A DNA stretch of 64,000 bases from contig NZ_LN849456.1 of the NCBI RefSeq assembly GCF_900070355.1, positions 2,738,238 to 2,802,237 of the forward strand, written 5' to 3'. A program made the position numbers and the translations under genes. Below are positions 1 through 7,848 of the stretch, piece by piece. A model generated the notes under the pieces. It saw only the letters and a list, made by a program, of their open reading frames with translations, was not told the origin of the DNA and did no database searches. How positions within the stretch are numbered: position 1 is the stretch's first letter; every line of letters begins with the position of its first letter. This DNA comes from Devriesea agamarum. Lineage in GTDB: Bacteria; Actinomycetota; Actinomycetes; Actinomycetales; Dermabacteraceae.

Positions 1-741
1 GAGGCCGTTGCTTTGTCTGTTGGAGTACAGCTTGTTGAGCTCAGTGGCGGGGCATTGTTTTCGAACCTTAATATCCATGAGCCGCTATTCGCGACGAGTT
101 TAGTGCTTCCGGGCGAGCCAAGGCCATTGAGGGCGATCGACTCAATTAATCTCAGCGACCTTAAGGTACGAAGAAAAAATGACGTCGTAGTTTTAACCAA
201 TGGGGACAAGGAGATACACCCCGTCTACGCCGGGTATCTTGTTCCCGCCGCAACCCCGCGGCGGAACCGGGTGGTTAGTCTTTTTGATCCCACCGTGGAA
301 ATGAGTAGGAAGTTGACGTCGCATGTGACTGCTTCCCCGAACGAGAACTCGATAGTGGTAATACCCCGCTTTAAGATGGGGCGCTTTATCGTGGCAAGAG
401 CACGCGCGCTAATTGGTTCCAAGGCGATGCCGGATGCTAACCCACTTGAGATAAATGGTTACCTCGAATGGTTGAAGTTTTGGGCGGATAACGAGCTCCC
501 AGAGTGTTGCTTTATCAAAATTTCTGACGAAGCCAGTCAGGCGAAGAAACCAAACTACTTTGACGTGCGTCTTGTGTTATCGTGCTCTTCTCTTTATAGC
601 GATTTAAGAAAGGTTGAAGGGGAAGCTATTGTAGAAATCTCTGAGTTTCTCCCCAATGCTGCATCGGCCTATTTGGGTGGTCGCAAGGTTGTGACTGAAT
701 ACATGCTTGGCATAAGCCGGATTGGATCGAACAATGAATAG
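1..741 (+). CDS. LanB-type dehydratase (glutamylation domain), 5'-truncated
   Basis: The reading frame is open to the left window edge, so only about the last 246 residues are present; the TTG at 13 is internal, not a start. A segment at about residues 122-138 (IPRFKMGRFIVARARAL) resembles the 'PR-x-GR-x-x-x-R' part of LanB/TclK glutamylation domains. In this family glutamyl-tRNA is used to glutamylate Ser/Thr of a precursor peptide before elimination to dehydroalanine/dehydrobutyrine. It overlaps the next gene, an elimination-domain-like protein, which is the usual split arrangement in thiopeptide and goadsporin clusters. The family call rests on a weak local motif plus strong context. Base use is AT-richer than the housekeeping genes further right. 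Confidence 0.6.
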   Translation, partial: EAVALSVGVQLVELSGGALFSNLNIHEPLFATSLVLPGEPRPLRAIDSINLSDLKVRRKNDVVVLTNGDKEIHPVYAGYLVPAATPRRNRVVSLFDPTVEMSRKLTSHVTASPNENSIVVIPRFKMGRFIVARARALIGSKAMPDANPLEINGYLEWLKFWADNELPECCFIKISDEASQAKKPNYFDVRLVLSCSSLYSDLRKVEGEAIVEISEFLPNAASAYLGGRKVVTEYMLGISRIGSNNE

Positions 742-1795
742 TTCCGTTTTTATTCCAAAAGCACTTGGCGAAGAGGCTGAGCTACGTAAGTCTCACGTCT
801 GGCGTTCCTACCATGTTTTCTACGGTGGGAATCCGTTGATTTTGCTTCGCGACTGTATCATACCTTTAGTTGAAGCCCTACAAAGTGAGTCCGTGATTAG
901 AGACTACTTTTTCATCAACTACTGGCTTGAAGGTTCTCACGTTCGCCTGAGGCTTCGCGTCAAACCCGAGATGCTTGACGATTTAGATAAGCGTGTACTT
1001 GGTGAGGTAAGAGATTATCTTGCAATTTCACCCTCGTACCATCCGATGGCAGAGCTTATGAATAATAGCTTTTATGAAAATCTATTTAAAGGAGAATACC
1101 CCGAAACGGATCGATGGAAGTATTTTGATTCTGATGGAGCTCCAATATTTGCTAATAATAACTCAATCGAAATTCGCGAATATGAGCCTGAATGGTTGCG
1201 ATATGGTGGCGAGGTTGGTATTCTGATATCTGAACGCCAGTTTGTTGAATCCACCCAACTGGTTGTTCAACTCATGCATCTTGGAAATTTAGGCGTTCGC
1301 ACTATATTACTGGGGATTGCTTCACAAATTACATATATTACGGCCGTTTGTCTGCTTGATGACCTTGATTTAGTTGAGAAGTTTTTATTGGCTTATCATC
1401 GCAGGTGGTCTGAAGGCTATGAGACGCATGCTAGTTATCTTACAGAAGCCGGACTCAATGAACACCGGGTGACGGTAGAGAATCTGAGAAAAAAAATAGT
1501 TCCGTTGGCGGATGCTATCCGCCGTGGTGAAACGACTGGTTTCCCTAAAATTCTTGGCGAGTGGGTTCGGCTGTGCCAGAAAACTCGTCACCAGATTAAA
1601 GAGGCTTGTAAATATTCGACGCTTGTTTTTGAGTATAATGACGGCGTTAGAGTTGCCACTAAAGTCGAAGAAGCGGCGTGGTCATTGTGCCACTCCTTCA
1701 TACATATGACTAATAATAGAATGATGGTTTCTGTAACAGACGAAGGCTTTTTGGCCTATCAACTTGTTGAAGCAATGAGGGGCAAATTTGACTGA
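734..1795 (+). CDS. Thiopeptide-type biosynthesis domain protein (thiopep_ocin; LanB elimination or [4+2] enzyme)
   Basis: Starting at the ATG at 734, inside the upstream stop, gives 353 residues. The N-terminal pattern WRSYHVFYGG followed by FINYWLEGSHVRLRLR (about residues 60-76), and RYGGE near residue 157, are hallmarks of the thiopeptide-type bacteriocin domain (TIGR03891/SpaB_C). In characterised systems this fold either eliminates glutamate from glutamylated Ser/Thr (TclL/GodG) or, as TclM, forms the central pyridine. Only one such protein is visible and the cluster continues left, so the two roles cannot be told apart. The stop overlaps the TTG start of the next gene, indicating translational coupling. 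Family confident, exact reaction not. Confidence 0.8.
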   Translation: MNSSVFIPKALGEEAELRKSHVWRSYHVFYGGNPLILLRDCIIPLVEALQSESVIRDYFFINYWLEGSHVRLRLRVKPEMLDDLDKRVLGEVRDYLAISPSYHPMAELMNNSFYENLFKGEYPETDRWKYFDSDGAPIFANNNSIEIREYEPEWLRYGGEVGILISERQFVESTQLVVQLMHLGNLGVRTILLGIASQITYITAVCLLDDLDLVEKFLLAYHRRWSEGYETHASYLTEAGLNEHRVTVENLRKKIVPLADAIRRGETTGFPKILGEWVRLCQKTRHQIKEACKYSTLVFEYNDGVRVATKVEEAAWSLCHSFIHMTNNRMMVSVTDEGFLAYQLVEAMRGKFD

Positions 1796-2879
1796 TAATA
1801 ATATTGATTGGGTTCCGAAGTGTAATCCCCGTTTGGAAGTTGGGCCGTCAAGATGGACCGGAACCAAGATCGTTGCCACCGTCGGCATCACAGGCGAGGA
1901 GCGGCTCATTGAAATAGGTTTGCTTGAACGTTGCGTTCTTGATGAAATCGATGGTGCAAGAAATGTTTCTGCGATTACATCGGAGCTTTCTAACAAGGGA
2001 TTACCTGTCGATGATACCCGGGTGATGGCTATCCTTAATAGATTTGCTTTCGTGGGTGCCGTTGAACGGCCGTTTAAAATCAGGTCTGGCACTACCGATG
2101 TGGATCGTGCAGCGCACGATAGGATGCGAATACAATCAGATCAGATTGCAGCTATTAAAGATTCCGGTAAAGGTCTCGATTTATGGAGAAAGCTTCAGTT
2201 TCTTGCTTCGCCGATTTTCTTCAGAGTGCTGATCGCAGCAGGAATCGCGGCTAGTGTATTCTTAGCAGTTAATATTCCTCGAGCTTTGTTGCTGCTAATG
2301 GAGTCGAGCACTTCTCGTCTCGTGCCTGCGGTTTTGGTCGCTCTCACGTGGACGGTGACCGTGACCATGATTCATGAGAGCGGGCATGGAGCTCTGTTCT
2401 ATTACCATTCAAAGAGGTTCCCCTTTTTTTCTTTGGTGCGATTTGGCCCTATTCCTATGCCGAATACCTATATGCCAGGAATTTCCTTGTTGGAAACTGT
2501 TCAACGTGTGCGGGTAATTGCGGCAGGTCCTCTAGTGTCCATGGTTCTGGCGGCCATTCCTGTGGGTGTGTTTATTGGAGTTAATCAACCTATAATCCAG
2601 ACGGTCGCCGCTATGTGCATGATGTTCGATGCTGTCGTCATCGCTTTGGGAATTTCGCTATTTCCTAATACCGATGCTACTCGTCTTTTAGAGGCATTGG
2701 GGGGTGTCGATCAAATTCAAGTGGTTTCATTCCGAACTCTTATTGGAAAATATCGTTTGCCGACTGCTCTTCCGGTGCGTAGCAGGGTTGCCATCCGCTT
2801 CTATCCTTTCTTGCTGATGGTTTCGACTCTTGGGTGGATCTTGATGATAGTCTCGGTTGTTATGTTTATGTGGAATTAG
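1788..2879 (+). CDS. PqqD-like domain fused to M50 (site-2-type) membrane metalloprotease
   Basis: A TTG start at 1788, with AGGGG six bases upstream, overlaps the previous stop. Residues about 40-95 resemble a small PqqD/RRE-like winged helix (LLERCVLDEIDGARNV then a helical stretch), a fold that binds RiPP leader peptides. Hydrophobic segments begin near residue 143. HESGH at 196-200 gives the zinc-binding HExxH, AAGP at 245-248 matches the M50 AGP signature, and NTDATR at 294-299 supplies a candidate third zinc ligand (Asp). The inferred role is intramembrane processing of the modified precursor or participation in export. Similar putative peptide zinc metalloproteases occur in other RiPP clusters. 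The PqqD-like assignment is weaker than the M50 one. Confidence 0.72.
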   Translation: MTDNNIDWVPKCNPRLEVGPSRWTGTKIVATVGITGEERLIEIGLLERCVLDEIDGARNVSAITSELSNKGLPVDDTRVMAILNRFAFVGAVERPFKIRSGTTDVDRAAHDRMRIQSDQIAAIKDSGKGLDLWRKLQFLASPIFFRVLIAAGIAASVFLAVNIPRALLLLMESSTSRLVPAVLVALTWTVTVTMIHESGHGALFYYHSKRFPFFSLVRFGPIPMPNTYMPGISLLETVQRVRVIAAGPLVSMVLAAIPVGVFIGVNQPIIQTVAAMCMMFDAVVIALGISLFPNTDATRLLEALGGVDQIQVVSFRTLIGKYRLPTALPVRSRVAIRFYPFLLMVSTLGWILMIVSVVMFMWN

Positions 2880-2904
2880 GTGGCCGCCTTGGGCTTAATC
2901 TAAA

Positions 2905-3060
2905 GTGAATCTACAGAATTGTTTCAATGAGCTAAATAGCTTTGCGGATAGAATATTTGACGATAAGGATTGCGCCTACCTTGCAAATTTCTCGATGAGT
3001 TTGATCCGCCGCTTAATGTCCCTTCTCTTCTTTTTCGCGGTAGGATTAAATTTTTATTAA
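2905..3060 (+). pseudogene. Degenerate second precursor leader peptide (core lost)
   Basis: A GTG-initiated 51-codon frame aligns without gaps to the leader of the intact precursor at 3447. Shared residues are L3 Q4 N5, E9 L10, S12 F13, F18, K21 D22 and A27, with D/N swaps at 2, 11 and 28. Over the first 29 codons I count 56 of 87 identical bases. After residue about 30 the similarity stops and a short hydrophobic tail replaces the Ser/Cys core. There is no good Shine-Dalgarno site. It is best read as a decayed tandem copy of the precursor gene; a functional core-less leader is the less likely alternative. Confidence 0.6.
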
Positions 3061-3346
3061 TGTTTAGAGGGGCATCCGGCCGAATTGGTCTGACGGTGAT
3101 GAGTATTTGTGAAGTACTAGCTTCTTAATGCTGTCAAGCTGCGGCAAAATTTGATGTAACTGCTTTGCTGGTGTGTCAGGTTGCTATTGCTTGGAATCGG
3201 CGAGAAATATTCAGGCCTGCACCCGAAGCATATCGCTGCCGACTAAATTTAGTTGGTTGCATGCCGGGCCCTGACCGGACGATATTGCTTGCCGAATCAT
3301 CCATATGTAGTACGCCTACCACCTACCTCTAACCGGTCCTACCTGC
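3061..3346. other. Gene-free AT-rich spacer upstream of the precursor promoter
   Basis: About 290 bases lie between the relic leader and the precursor promoter. I see no open frame with a ribosome site. The sequence may include further decayed remnants of the duplicated precursor unit. Confidence 0.5.
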
Positions 3347-3374
3347 TTGCTATAGTACTGATATGGACTATAAT
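3347..3374 (+). promoter_or_regulatory. Sigma70-type promoter of the RiPP precursor gene
   Basis: TTGCTA at 3347-3352 and a perfect TATAAT at 3369-3374 are separated by 16 bases. The implied transcript start near 3381 gives a leader of about 65 bases ending in AAAGGAG. This is one of the strongest promoters visible in the window. Confidence 0.7.
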
Positions 3375-3385
3375 ACTGGTATGGG
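3350..3385 (+). repeat. 18-bp tandem direct repeat spanning the -10 box (candidate operator)
   Basis: Copies CTATAGTACTGATATGGA (3350-3367) and CTATAATACTGGTATGGG (3368-3385) match at 15 of 18 positions, with the mismatches exactly every sixth base. The second copy contains the TATAAT box. The arrangement would suit a regulator binding two sites about 1.7 helical turns apart. No regulator gene is visible in the window part of the cluster. Confidence 0.6.
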
Positions 3386-3446
3386 TCGTCTGACTCATGT
3401 GGGAAATGGAGCCCTCATCTGGGTTGCAATTTGAAAGGAGATCATT

Positions 3447-3635
3447 ATGGATTTGCAGAATCTTGCCGCTGAGCTCGACAGCTTTACGGCTGAGACATTT
3501 GAGGTTAAGGATTACGTCGACTTCGCCGACATGGCTTTTGGTTCGACCTGCTCGTCATCGTCCTCCTGTTCTTCGACTTGCAGTTCGTGCTGTTCCTCAA
3601 CTTGCACCTCGTGTTCCTCATGTGCTACCGCCTAG
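3447..3635 (+). CDS. RiPP precursor peptide, thiazolylpeptide type, Ser/Thr/Cys-only core
   Basis: 62 residues, ATG with AAAGGAG six bases upstream (3434-3440). The leader (residues 1-32) is acidic and contains SFTAETFEVKDYVDFAD, like the FEIEDYLDASEV leaders of thiazolylpeptide precursors (TIGR03892). The core begins about residue 33. Of its 30 residues 15 are Ser, 8 Cys, 5 Thr and only 2 Ala. YcaO chemistry would turn Cys (and perhaps Ser/Thr) into azol(in)es, and the LanB-like pair would dehydrate the remaining Ser/Thr. The core is about twice as long as classical thiopeptide cores (13-18 residues) and has no aromatic or aliphatic spacer residues, so the product is probably new. The exact leader/core boundary is inferred. 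Confidence 0.88.
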   Translation: MDLQNLAAELDSFTAETFEVKDYVDFADMAFGSTCSSSSSCSSTCSSCCSSTCTSCSSCATA

Positions 3636-3838
3636 GATTTATGGTTATAGCTGGTTGGCTACTTAGTTCATAGCTGAACTGGCTTCGGGAGGTTAGGATA
3701 CTCAAAAAACGAGTTCCTTACACACCTGTGGCGAGTTAGATGTAACTGTTCCTCGTTGTGCCCGATGCAGCAAGTTTGATATCGGTTTCGTTTGGATTTT
3801 GTTAAGTTGCTTTAAATGGCTCGCTTTGGCATAAAAGT

Positions 3839-3872
3839 GGGTGGGATGCGTGCTTAGGCTCGCGTCCCACCC
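3839..3872 (+). terminator. 12-bp stem between precursor and exporter genes (attenuator or terminator)
   Basis: Arms 3839-3850 and 3861-3872 pair over 12 positions (one G-T) around a 10-base loop. No clear T run follows. It sits 28 bases before the ABC ATPase start, so it may partly stop transcription from the strong precursor promoter and lower exporter expression relative to precursor. It may also be a 3' stabilising element of the precursor mRNA. Confidence 0.55.
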
Positions 3873-3899
3873 GTAGCTAGTTTCTAAGAGAGGCTACTT

Positions 3900-4808
3900 G
3901 TGGCAGTATACGCAGTTGATGTTCGAGGTCTTAGTGTGATCATTAAACGTAAGACGATCCTCTCACATCTCGATCTTCAGGTCGAAGAAGGAACTTTTCA
4001 CGGGATTATTGGGCCGAACGGAGCAGGTAAAACTACTCTTTTCAATGCTATTCAGGGTTTTCGGGAACCAACCGAAGGTTCGATAAAGGTTCTTGGACAA
4101 TCACCCTATCCGCGAAACATTAGTCTTCTTGCGAAAGTCGGAATTCAGCCGCAACGATCAGCATTTTTCCCACGCGTAACGTTGCGGGAACACCTTTCAG
4201 CTGTAGCTGCTATTCATTGCACTGATTTAGGGCGAGTTGACAACCTGATTGAAGTGTTAGATCTCGTCAAAGTGGCGGATACCAAAGTGGAGGGCCTCTC
4301 TGGTGGTGAACGCCAGCGTTTGGCTGTGGCCACGGCTATTGTTCACCGGCCTTTGGTTCTGTTTCTCGATGAACCGACAGCCGGGTTGGACGCGAAAGCT
4401 CGGAGCGCTCTAGTGGGGCTTCTACAATCGACTGACCTGTTGGACATGACTACCTTATACACTACCCACTACCTCGATGAAGCGGAGCGGCTGTGCGATA
4501 CGGTGTCCATCGTCGAGGAGGGGCGAATCCTGACGACGTCTAGTCCTAGCCGACTTATCGTTGAAGCAAACCTTGGCTCAACGGTTATCCTTCCGAACGC
4601 TCTGTACCAGGCTGACGCCATCGCGGCAATACTCGGAAGGGATTCCTTGCGGGTTACCCGGGATGGTGTAGAGGTGAGATCGCATGACATCGCCGCGCTT
4701 TTTGCTATTCTCTCCGAAAACGGTATTGATACAAGGCAGGCGCAAGTACACGATGGCCGCCTCGAAGATGTTTATCTTCAGCTTACCGGAAAGGATTATG
4801 TGGAATGA
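3900..4808 (+). CDS. ABC exporter ATP-binding subunit (RiPP export/immunity)
   Basis: 302 residues from a GTG start preceded by AGAGAGG. Walker A is GPNGAGKTT at residues 38-46, the signature LSGGE at 133-137, and Walker B LFLDEP at 154-159; a switch His follows in TTHYLDEAE. The length and C-terminal domain are those of the CcmA/drug-exporter ATPase subfamily. It overlaps the permease gene by ATGA, so the two form one transporter. By position it should export the mature peptide or protect the producer. Confidence 0.85.
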   Translation: MAVYAVDVRGLSVIIKRKTILSHLDLQVEEGTFHGIIGPNGAGKTTLFNAIQGFREPTEGSIKVLGQSPYPRNISLLAKVGIQPQRSAFFPRVTLREHLSAVAAIHCTDLGRVDNLIEVLDLVKVADTKVEGLSGGERQRLAVATAIVHRPLVLFLDEPTAGLDAKARSALVGLLQSTDLLDMTTLYTTHYLDEAERLCDTVSIVEEGRILTTSSPSRLIVEANLGSTVILPNALYQADAIAAILGRDSLRVTRDGVEVRSHDIAALFAILSENGIDTRQAQVHDGRLEDVYLQLTGKDYVE

Positions 4809-5536
4809 GTAGATTCGGGGCCCTAACAAGAGTCCTTCTTCGCTATGATATTCGAGACTGGTCGAACATGATTTTTACATTCCTCGTTCCGGCTGGGTTA
4901 CTTGTTGTACTTGTTTTAGCTTTCCATGAGCCTGTCAAGGGTGTTGATCTCACCGGGCCAATTAGCGCCAATGTTTTAGCTTTTGGTGCCGCTTTTGTTG
5001 GCGTGTTTGCTGGAGCAACCCATCTCGCGCTTTGGCGCGAAAATGGTATGCTTACCGTACTCAGAAGCTTTCCCATTTCTTCCAATACGGTGATTTCCGC
5101 TCAAGCGATAGCTGGGGTTGTCATGCTTTTGATGCAGGCTGCCATGCTTTTTATCGTCGCAATTGTGATGGGAATGAGGCCGGACCATACGGCACCCCTG
5201 GCGCTGCTCCCAATGGCTTTCGGATACCTGCTTTTCTTTGTGTTTGGTGTGATTATAGGCGTTGTCATACCTTCGATGGCCGCAGTTTCCATGGGTGCGA
5301 TGCTTGTGGTCATTCCACTGGGCTATGTTGGAGGTGCGACGATACCTGTCGAAGCGCTTCCTTTATGGGTCCAGATGGTCGCTCCATACACTCCGATTTA
5401 TCATATCCGGGAAGCCGTTACAATGTTGTTGATCGGCGAAGGTTCTTGGCTCAAGGTTGGCATCGGGATTGCATACCTTGTAGTGATGACCGCTGTGCTC
5501 AGTTTATTCGCGCAACGTTTAATGAAATGGAAGTAA
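4805..5536 (+). CDS. ABC-2 type permease (RiPP export/immunity)
   Basis: 243 residues, ATG overlapping the stop of the ATPase gene. About six hydrophobic segments are visible, beginning MIFTFLVPAGLLVVLVLAF, in the order typical of ABC-2 permeases. The loop after the fifth segment contains VEALPLWVQMVAPYTPIYHIREA, close to the usual 'P-x-W-x-x-P-x-x-Y' block of drug exporters. It is the partner of the preceding ATPase, and YcaO follows seven bases later. Confidence 0.8.
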   Translation: MSRFGALTRVLLRYDIRDWSNMIFTFLVPAGLLVVLVLAFHEPVKGVDLTGPISANVLAFGAAFVGVFAGATHLALWRENGMLTVLRSFPISSNTVISAQAIAGVVMLLMQAAMLFIVAIVMGMRPDHTAPLALLPMAFGYLLFFVFGVIIGVVIPSMAAVSMGAMLVVIPLGYVGGATIPVEALPLWVQMVAPYTPIYHIREAVTMLLIGEGSWLKVGIGIAYLVVMTAVLSLFAQRLMKWK

Positions 5537-5543
5537 TGTCATT

Positions 5544-7196
5544 GTGATATTGGTGCCAAGACTCGACGGTGACGGATCTATCGTTATTCCAGGTGGATTC
5601 TTGGCCGCTGCCAACCATGACTTGTCGGTACAGGAACTCATGGACCGATGGCTTCGTACGAGATCGAAGATTGTTACACGGGCACTACAATCACCGGGTG
5701 CGGTTGTCGTGGGTAGCATCAACAGGTTTTTCTCAGGTATTAAACGCGAGATGGCTTGTTTTGGAATCAAATCAGGCAGGTCAGCTGCTTGGGAGTTTAG
5801 CTTTGAGAGTGGCACTACTCGATCCGGTTGGCTAAGCCAACCCTTCCGGTCCCTAGGTAAGTCTCAGGTGGACTCTGAATCTTCAAGTGTTCTCGGGTTA
5901 CGTCGGTGTTCTATCGACGAATTAGAAGTTCCACTGGATGTTCTTGTCAACCCAGTGGCGGGTTATCTCGGTAGCTGTCTTAATTGTGAGGTAGGATGGC
6001 AGACCGCTGCCCCTGCTACGGGGAATACCTTTAATTGGAATGGGAAAGAAGTCCGGCAGCTCTCATGGTCTGGTCATTCTGGTCGTTTTGGTTGTAGCCA
6101 AAAAATGGCTCTACTTGAGGGAATTGAACGGCGTGTGGGAGCCCTGCAAAGCTCAGGTGAAGCGCGAATTGCTAGTGCTAACGAGCTAGAGGGCAAAGTG
6201 ATTACCCCAGAGGATTTTCCCATGTATCCTGCGAGTTTTTATGGCCGCCGTGGTGCAGCATTTGATCCGAATGAAAAGCATGAATGGGTTCGAGTCACCA
6301 GTATAGTATCTGGTGAGCTGGCATGGATCCCCAGGGAGTACATCTATTACGGAGAGAAGACAAGATATCGGTTATGGGCCTTCGCTACCTCCTCTGGGTG
6401 TGCAACGGGATCTAGTATCGATGAAGCGAGACTCTTTGGATTGCTCGAACTTATTGAGCGCGATGCTTTTGTTGCCTCTTGGTATGGGAAGATTCAGCCC
6501 CAGATTCTCGATATTTCAGATGTGCACGAGCTAAAAGATATTTGTCACCGTGCGCGGTTACTAGGAATTAAATTCGAGGTAGGACTTATCAAAAGCGCAC
6601 TTCAGATCCCTGTCGTTATCGCAACCGCTACAAAACAATTATCAATGGGGCCAGTTTCTGCGGTAGGTACTGCATGTCATCCGACTCTTTTGGGTGCCAT
6701 TAATGGCGCGATCAAAGAGGCGTGGACATTTGTTGCGGAACGCGTGCGTGCCGCGCAGAGGAAGATTGAAAGGATTCAAGAACTCGCAATCAACCCGACA
6801 GTCGTGAATGACATCGAGGACCACATGCTACTTCTTGCCGGTGCGTCTCAAGAAGAGTACAAAAATTTGTGCGGTACGGGAGACCCGATACGCCCGAAGG
6901 ACCTTGAAAGGTCGGTATGGGAAATCTATGCGGACCATCCGCCGGAAAAAATGCTTCGGGCCGTCACATCAGCTCTTTTGCGGGAAGGAATTGATGTGTG
7001 GTCGCATACGCAGACGTCTGAGATCGAACGTAATATGCGACTTGAGACGGTTATGGTCGTTGCGCCGCGACTCCTTCCTGTTGATTTTGGCTGGGATCTG
7101 CAAAGAGCTTTGCAGGCCCCGAGGCTTCGTGAACTGATGGAGGTGCATCATGGGCATGTCATCCAACCAAGGCTCTTACCACACCCATTCTCATAG
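5544..7196 (+). CDS. YcaO-domain azoline-forming cyclodehydratase
   Basis: 550 residues from GTG at 5544 (GGAAG ten bases upstream). The YcaO core runs from about residue 175. ALLEGIERR (189-197), SSGCATG (283-289) and LELIERDAF (301-309) are the ATP/Mg-binding Glu/Arg-rich motifs. The protein ends PHPFS, close to the Pro-rich C-terminus needed by azoline-forming YcaO enzymes. The enzyme would use ATP to cyclise Cys (and possibly Ser/Thr) of the core into thiazolines/oxazolines. The first roughly 130 residues do not match the core and may be part of a partner or docking region. No E1-like partner or FMN dehydrogenase is seen here; they may lie left of the window. Confidence 0.88.
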   Translation: MILVPRLDGDGSIVIPGGFLAAANHDLSVQELMDRWLRTRSKIVTRALQSPGAVVVGSINRFFSGIKREMACFGIKSGRSAAWEFSFESGTTRSGWLSQPFRSLGKSQVDSESSSVLGLRRCSIDELEVPLDVLVNPVAGYLGSCLNCEVGWQTAAPATGNTFNWNGKEVRQLSWSGHSGRFGCSQKMALLEGIERRVGALQSSGEARIASANELEGKVITPEDFPMYPASFYGRRGAAFDPNEKHEWVRVTSIVSGELAWIPREYIYYGEKTRYRLWAFATSSGCATGSSIDEARLFGLLELIERDAFVASWYGKIQPQILDISDVHELKDICHRARLLGIKFEVGLIKSALQIPVVIATATKQLSMGPVSAVGTACHPTLLGAINGAIKEAWTFVAERVRAAQRKIERIQELAINPTVVNDIEDHMLLLAGASQEEYKNLCGTGDPIRPKDLERSVWEIYADHPPEKMLRAVTSALLREGIDVWSHTQTSEIERNMRLETVMVVAPRLLPVDFGWDLQRALQAPRLRELMEVHHGHVIQPRLLPHPFS

Positions 7197-7848
7197 AGAC
7201 CCCGTGCCTTTAACCCCTCAGGATGAATCAGTGAATCTATCGGACTCGTTAGAGAGGCGCCATGCTTTGGAGGGCCAGGCAGGCGATTTCGACCTATGGC
7301 GGATGCGGCGCGGGGTCAAGAATAATGCAATTTTTTTAATTATTTTCACCTTAATCTATCTTGCCCCCCTCATCATTGCCGACTGTTGGGTGGCGCGAAT
7401 TAGTGGGATGTGTGCGGCCGTGATGGTCTTCCTGATTGGGGTGTTAATTGTCAGGAAACGCCCTGGCGTGACCCGGCGACTCTCGAAAACGCAAGGGTTG
7501 GCAGTTGGGATGACCTCTATCGCGGAGTTTTTTGCCGTGGTGGTGGGATTGTTGGCTGGTTTCACCATGGATAAATGGTGGTGGTTTGGTGTGTTGACCC
7601 TCGGCGCAGTTACCGTGCATTTTGTTGCGCTCACTGTGGCGTTTCGTCGCCCGATTGATGGAGCACTGCTTCCGGTAATGGTGATAGCTTCCGCTATCGT
7701 TATATTGGCTGAGCCGCACGATCTTTGGAATTATTGGTCGGTTGCGGGAAGCCTTGCTGCGGGCTGCACGGCCACATACGCGTTCGCGATGGTTACATTT
7801 CTTCGAAGAATGCCGACTTTAGCTGTCGCTAAACGATCGGAGTTATGA
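7150..7848 (+). CDS. Hypothetical multi-pass membrane protein of the RiPP cluster
   Basis: 232 residues. ATG at 7150 lies 47 bases inside the end of the YcaO gene and has a perfect GGAGG six bases upstream (7139-7143), so the overlap is real. After about 58 polar residues come roughly six hydrophobic segments (first: NNAIFLIIFTLIYLAPLIIA). I recognise no family. Position and translational coupling suggest self-immunity, export help or a membrane anchor for the modification complex, but nothing in the sequence decides between these. Confidence 0.65.
   Translation: MGMSSNQGSYHTHSHRDPVPLTPQDESVNLSDSLERRHALEGQAGDFDLWRMRRGVKNNAIFLIIFTLIYLAPLIIADCWVARISGMCAAVMVFLIGVLIVRKRPGVTRRLSKTQGLAVGMTSIAEFFAVVVGLLAGFTMDKWWWFGVLTLGAVTVHFVALTVAFRRPIDGALLPVMVIASAIVILAEPHDLWNYWSVAGSLAAGCTATYAFAMVTFLRRMPTLAVAKRSEL

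Noticed and set aside
3397..3666. 89-codon frame overlapping the RiPP precursor
   Set aside because: It is a shadow of the repetitive Ser/Cys codons in another frame; the precursor has the ribosome site and a family-like leader.
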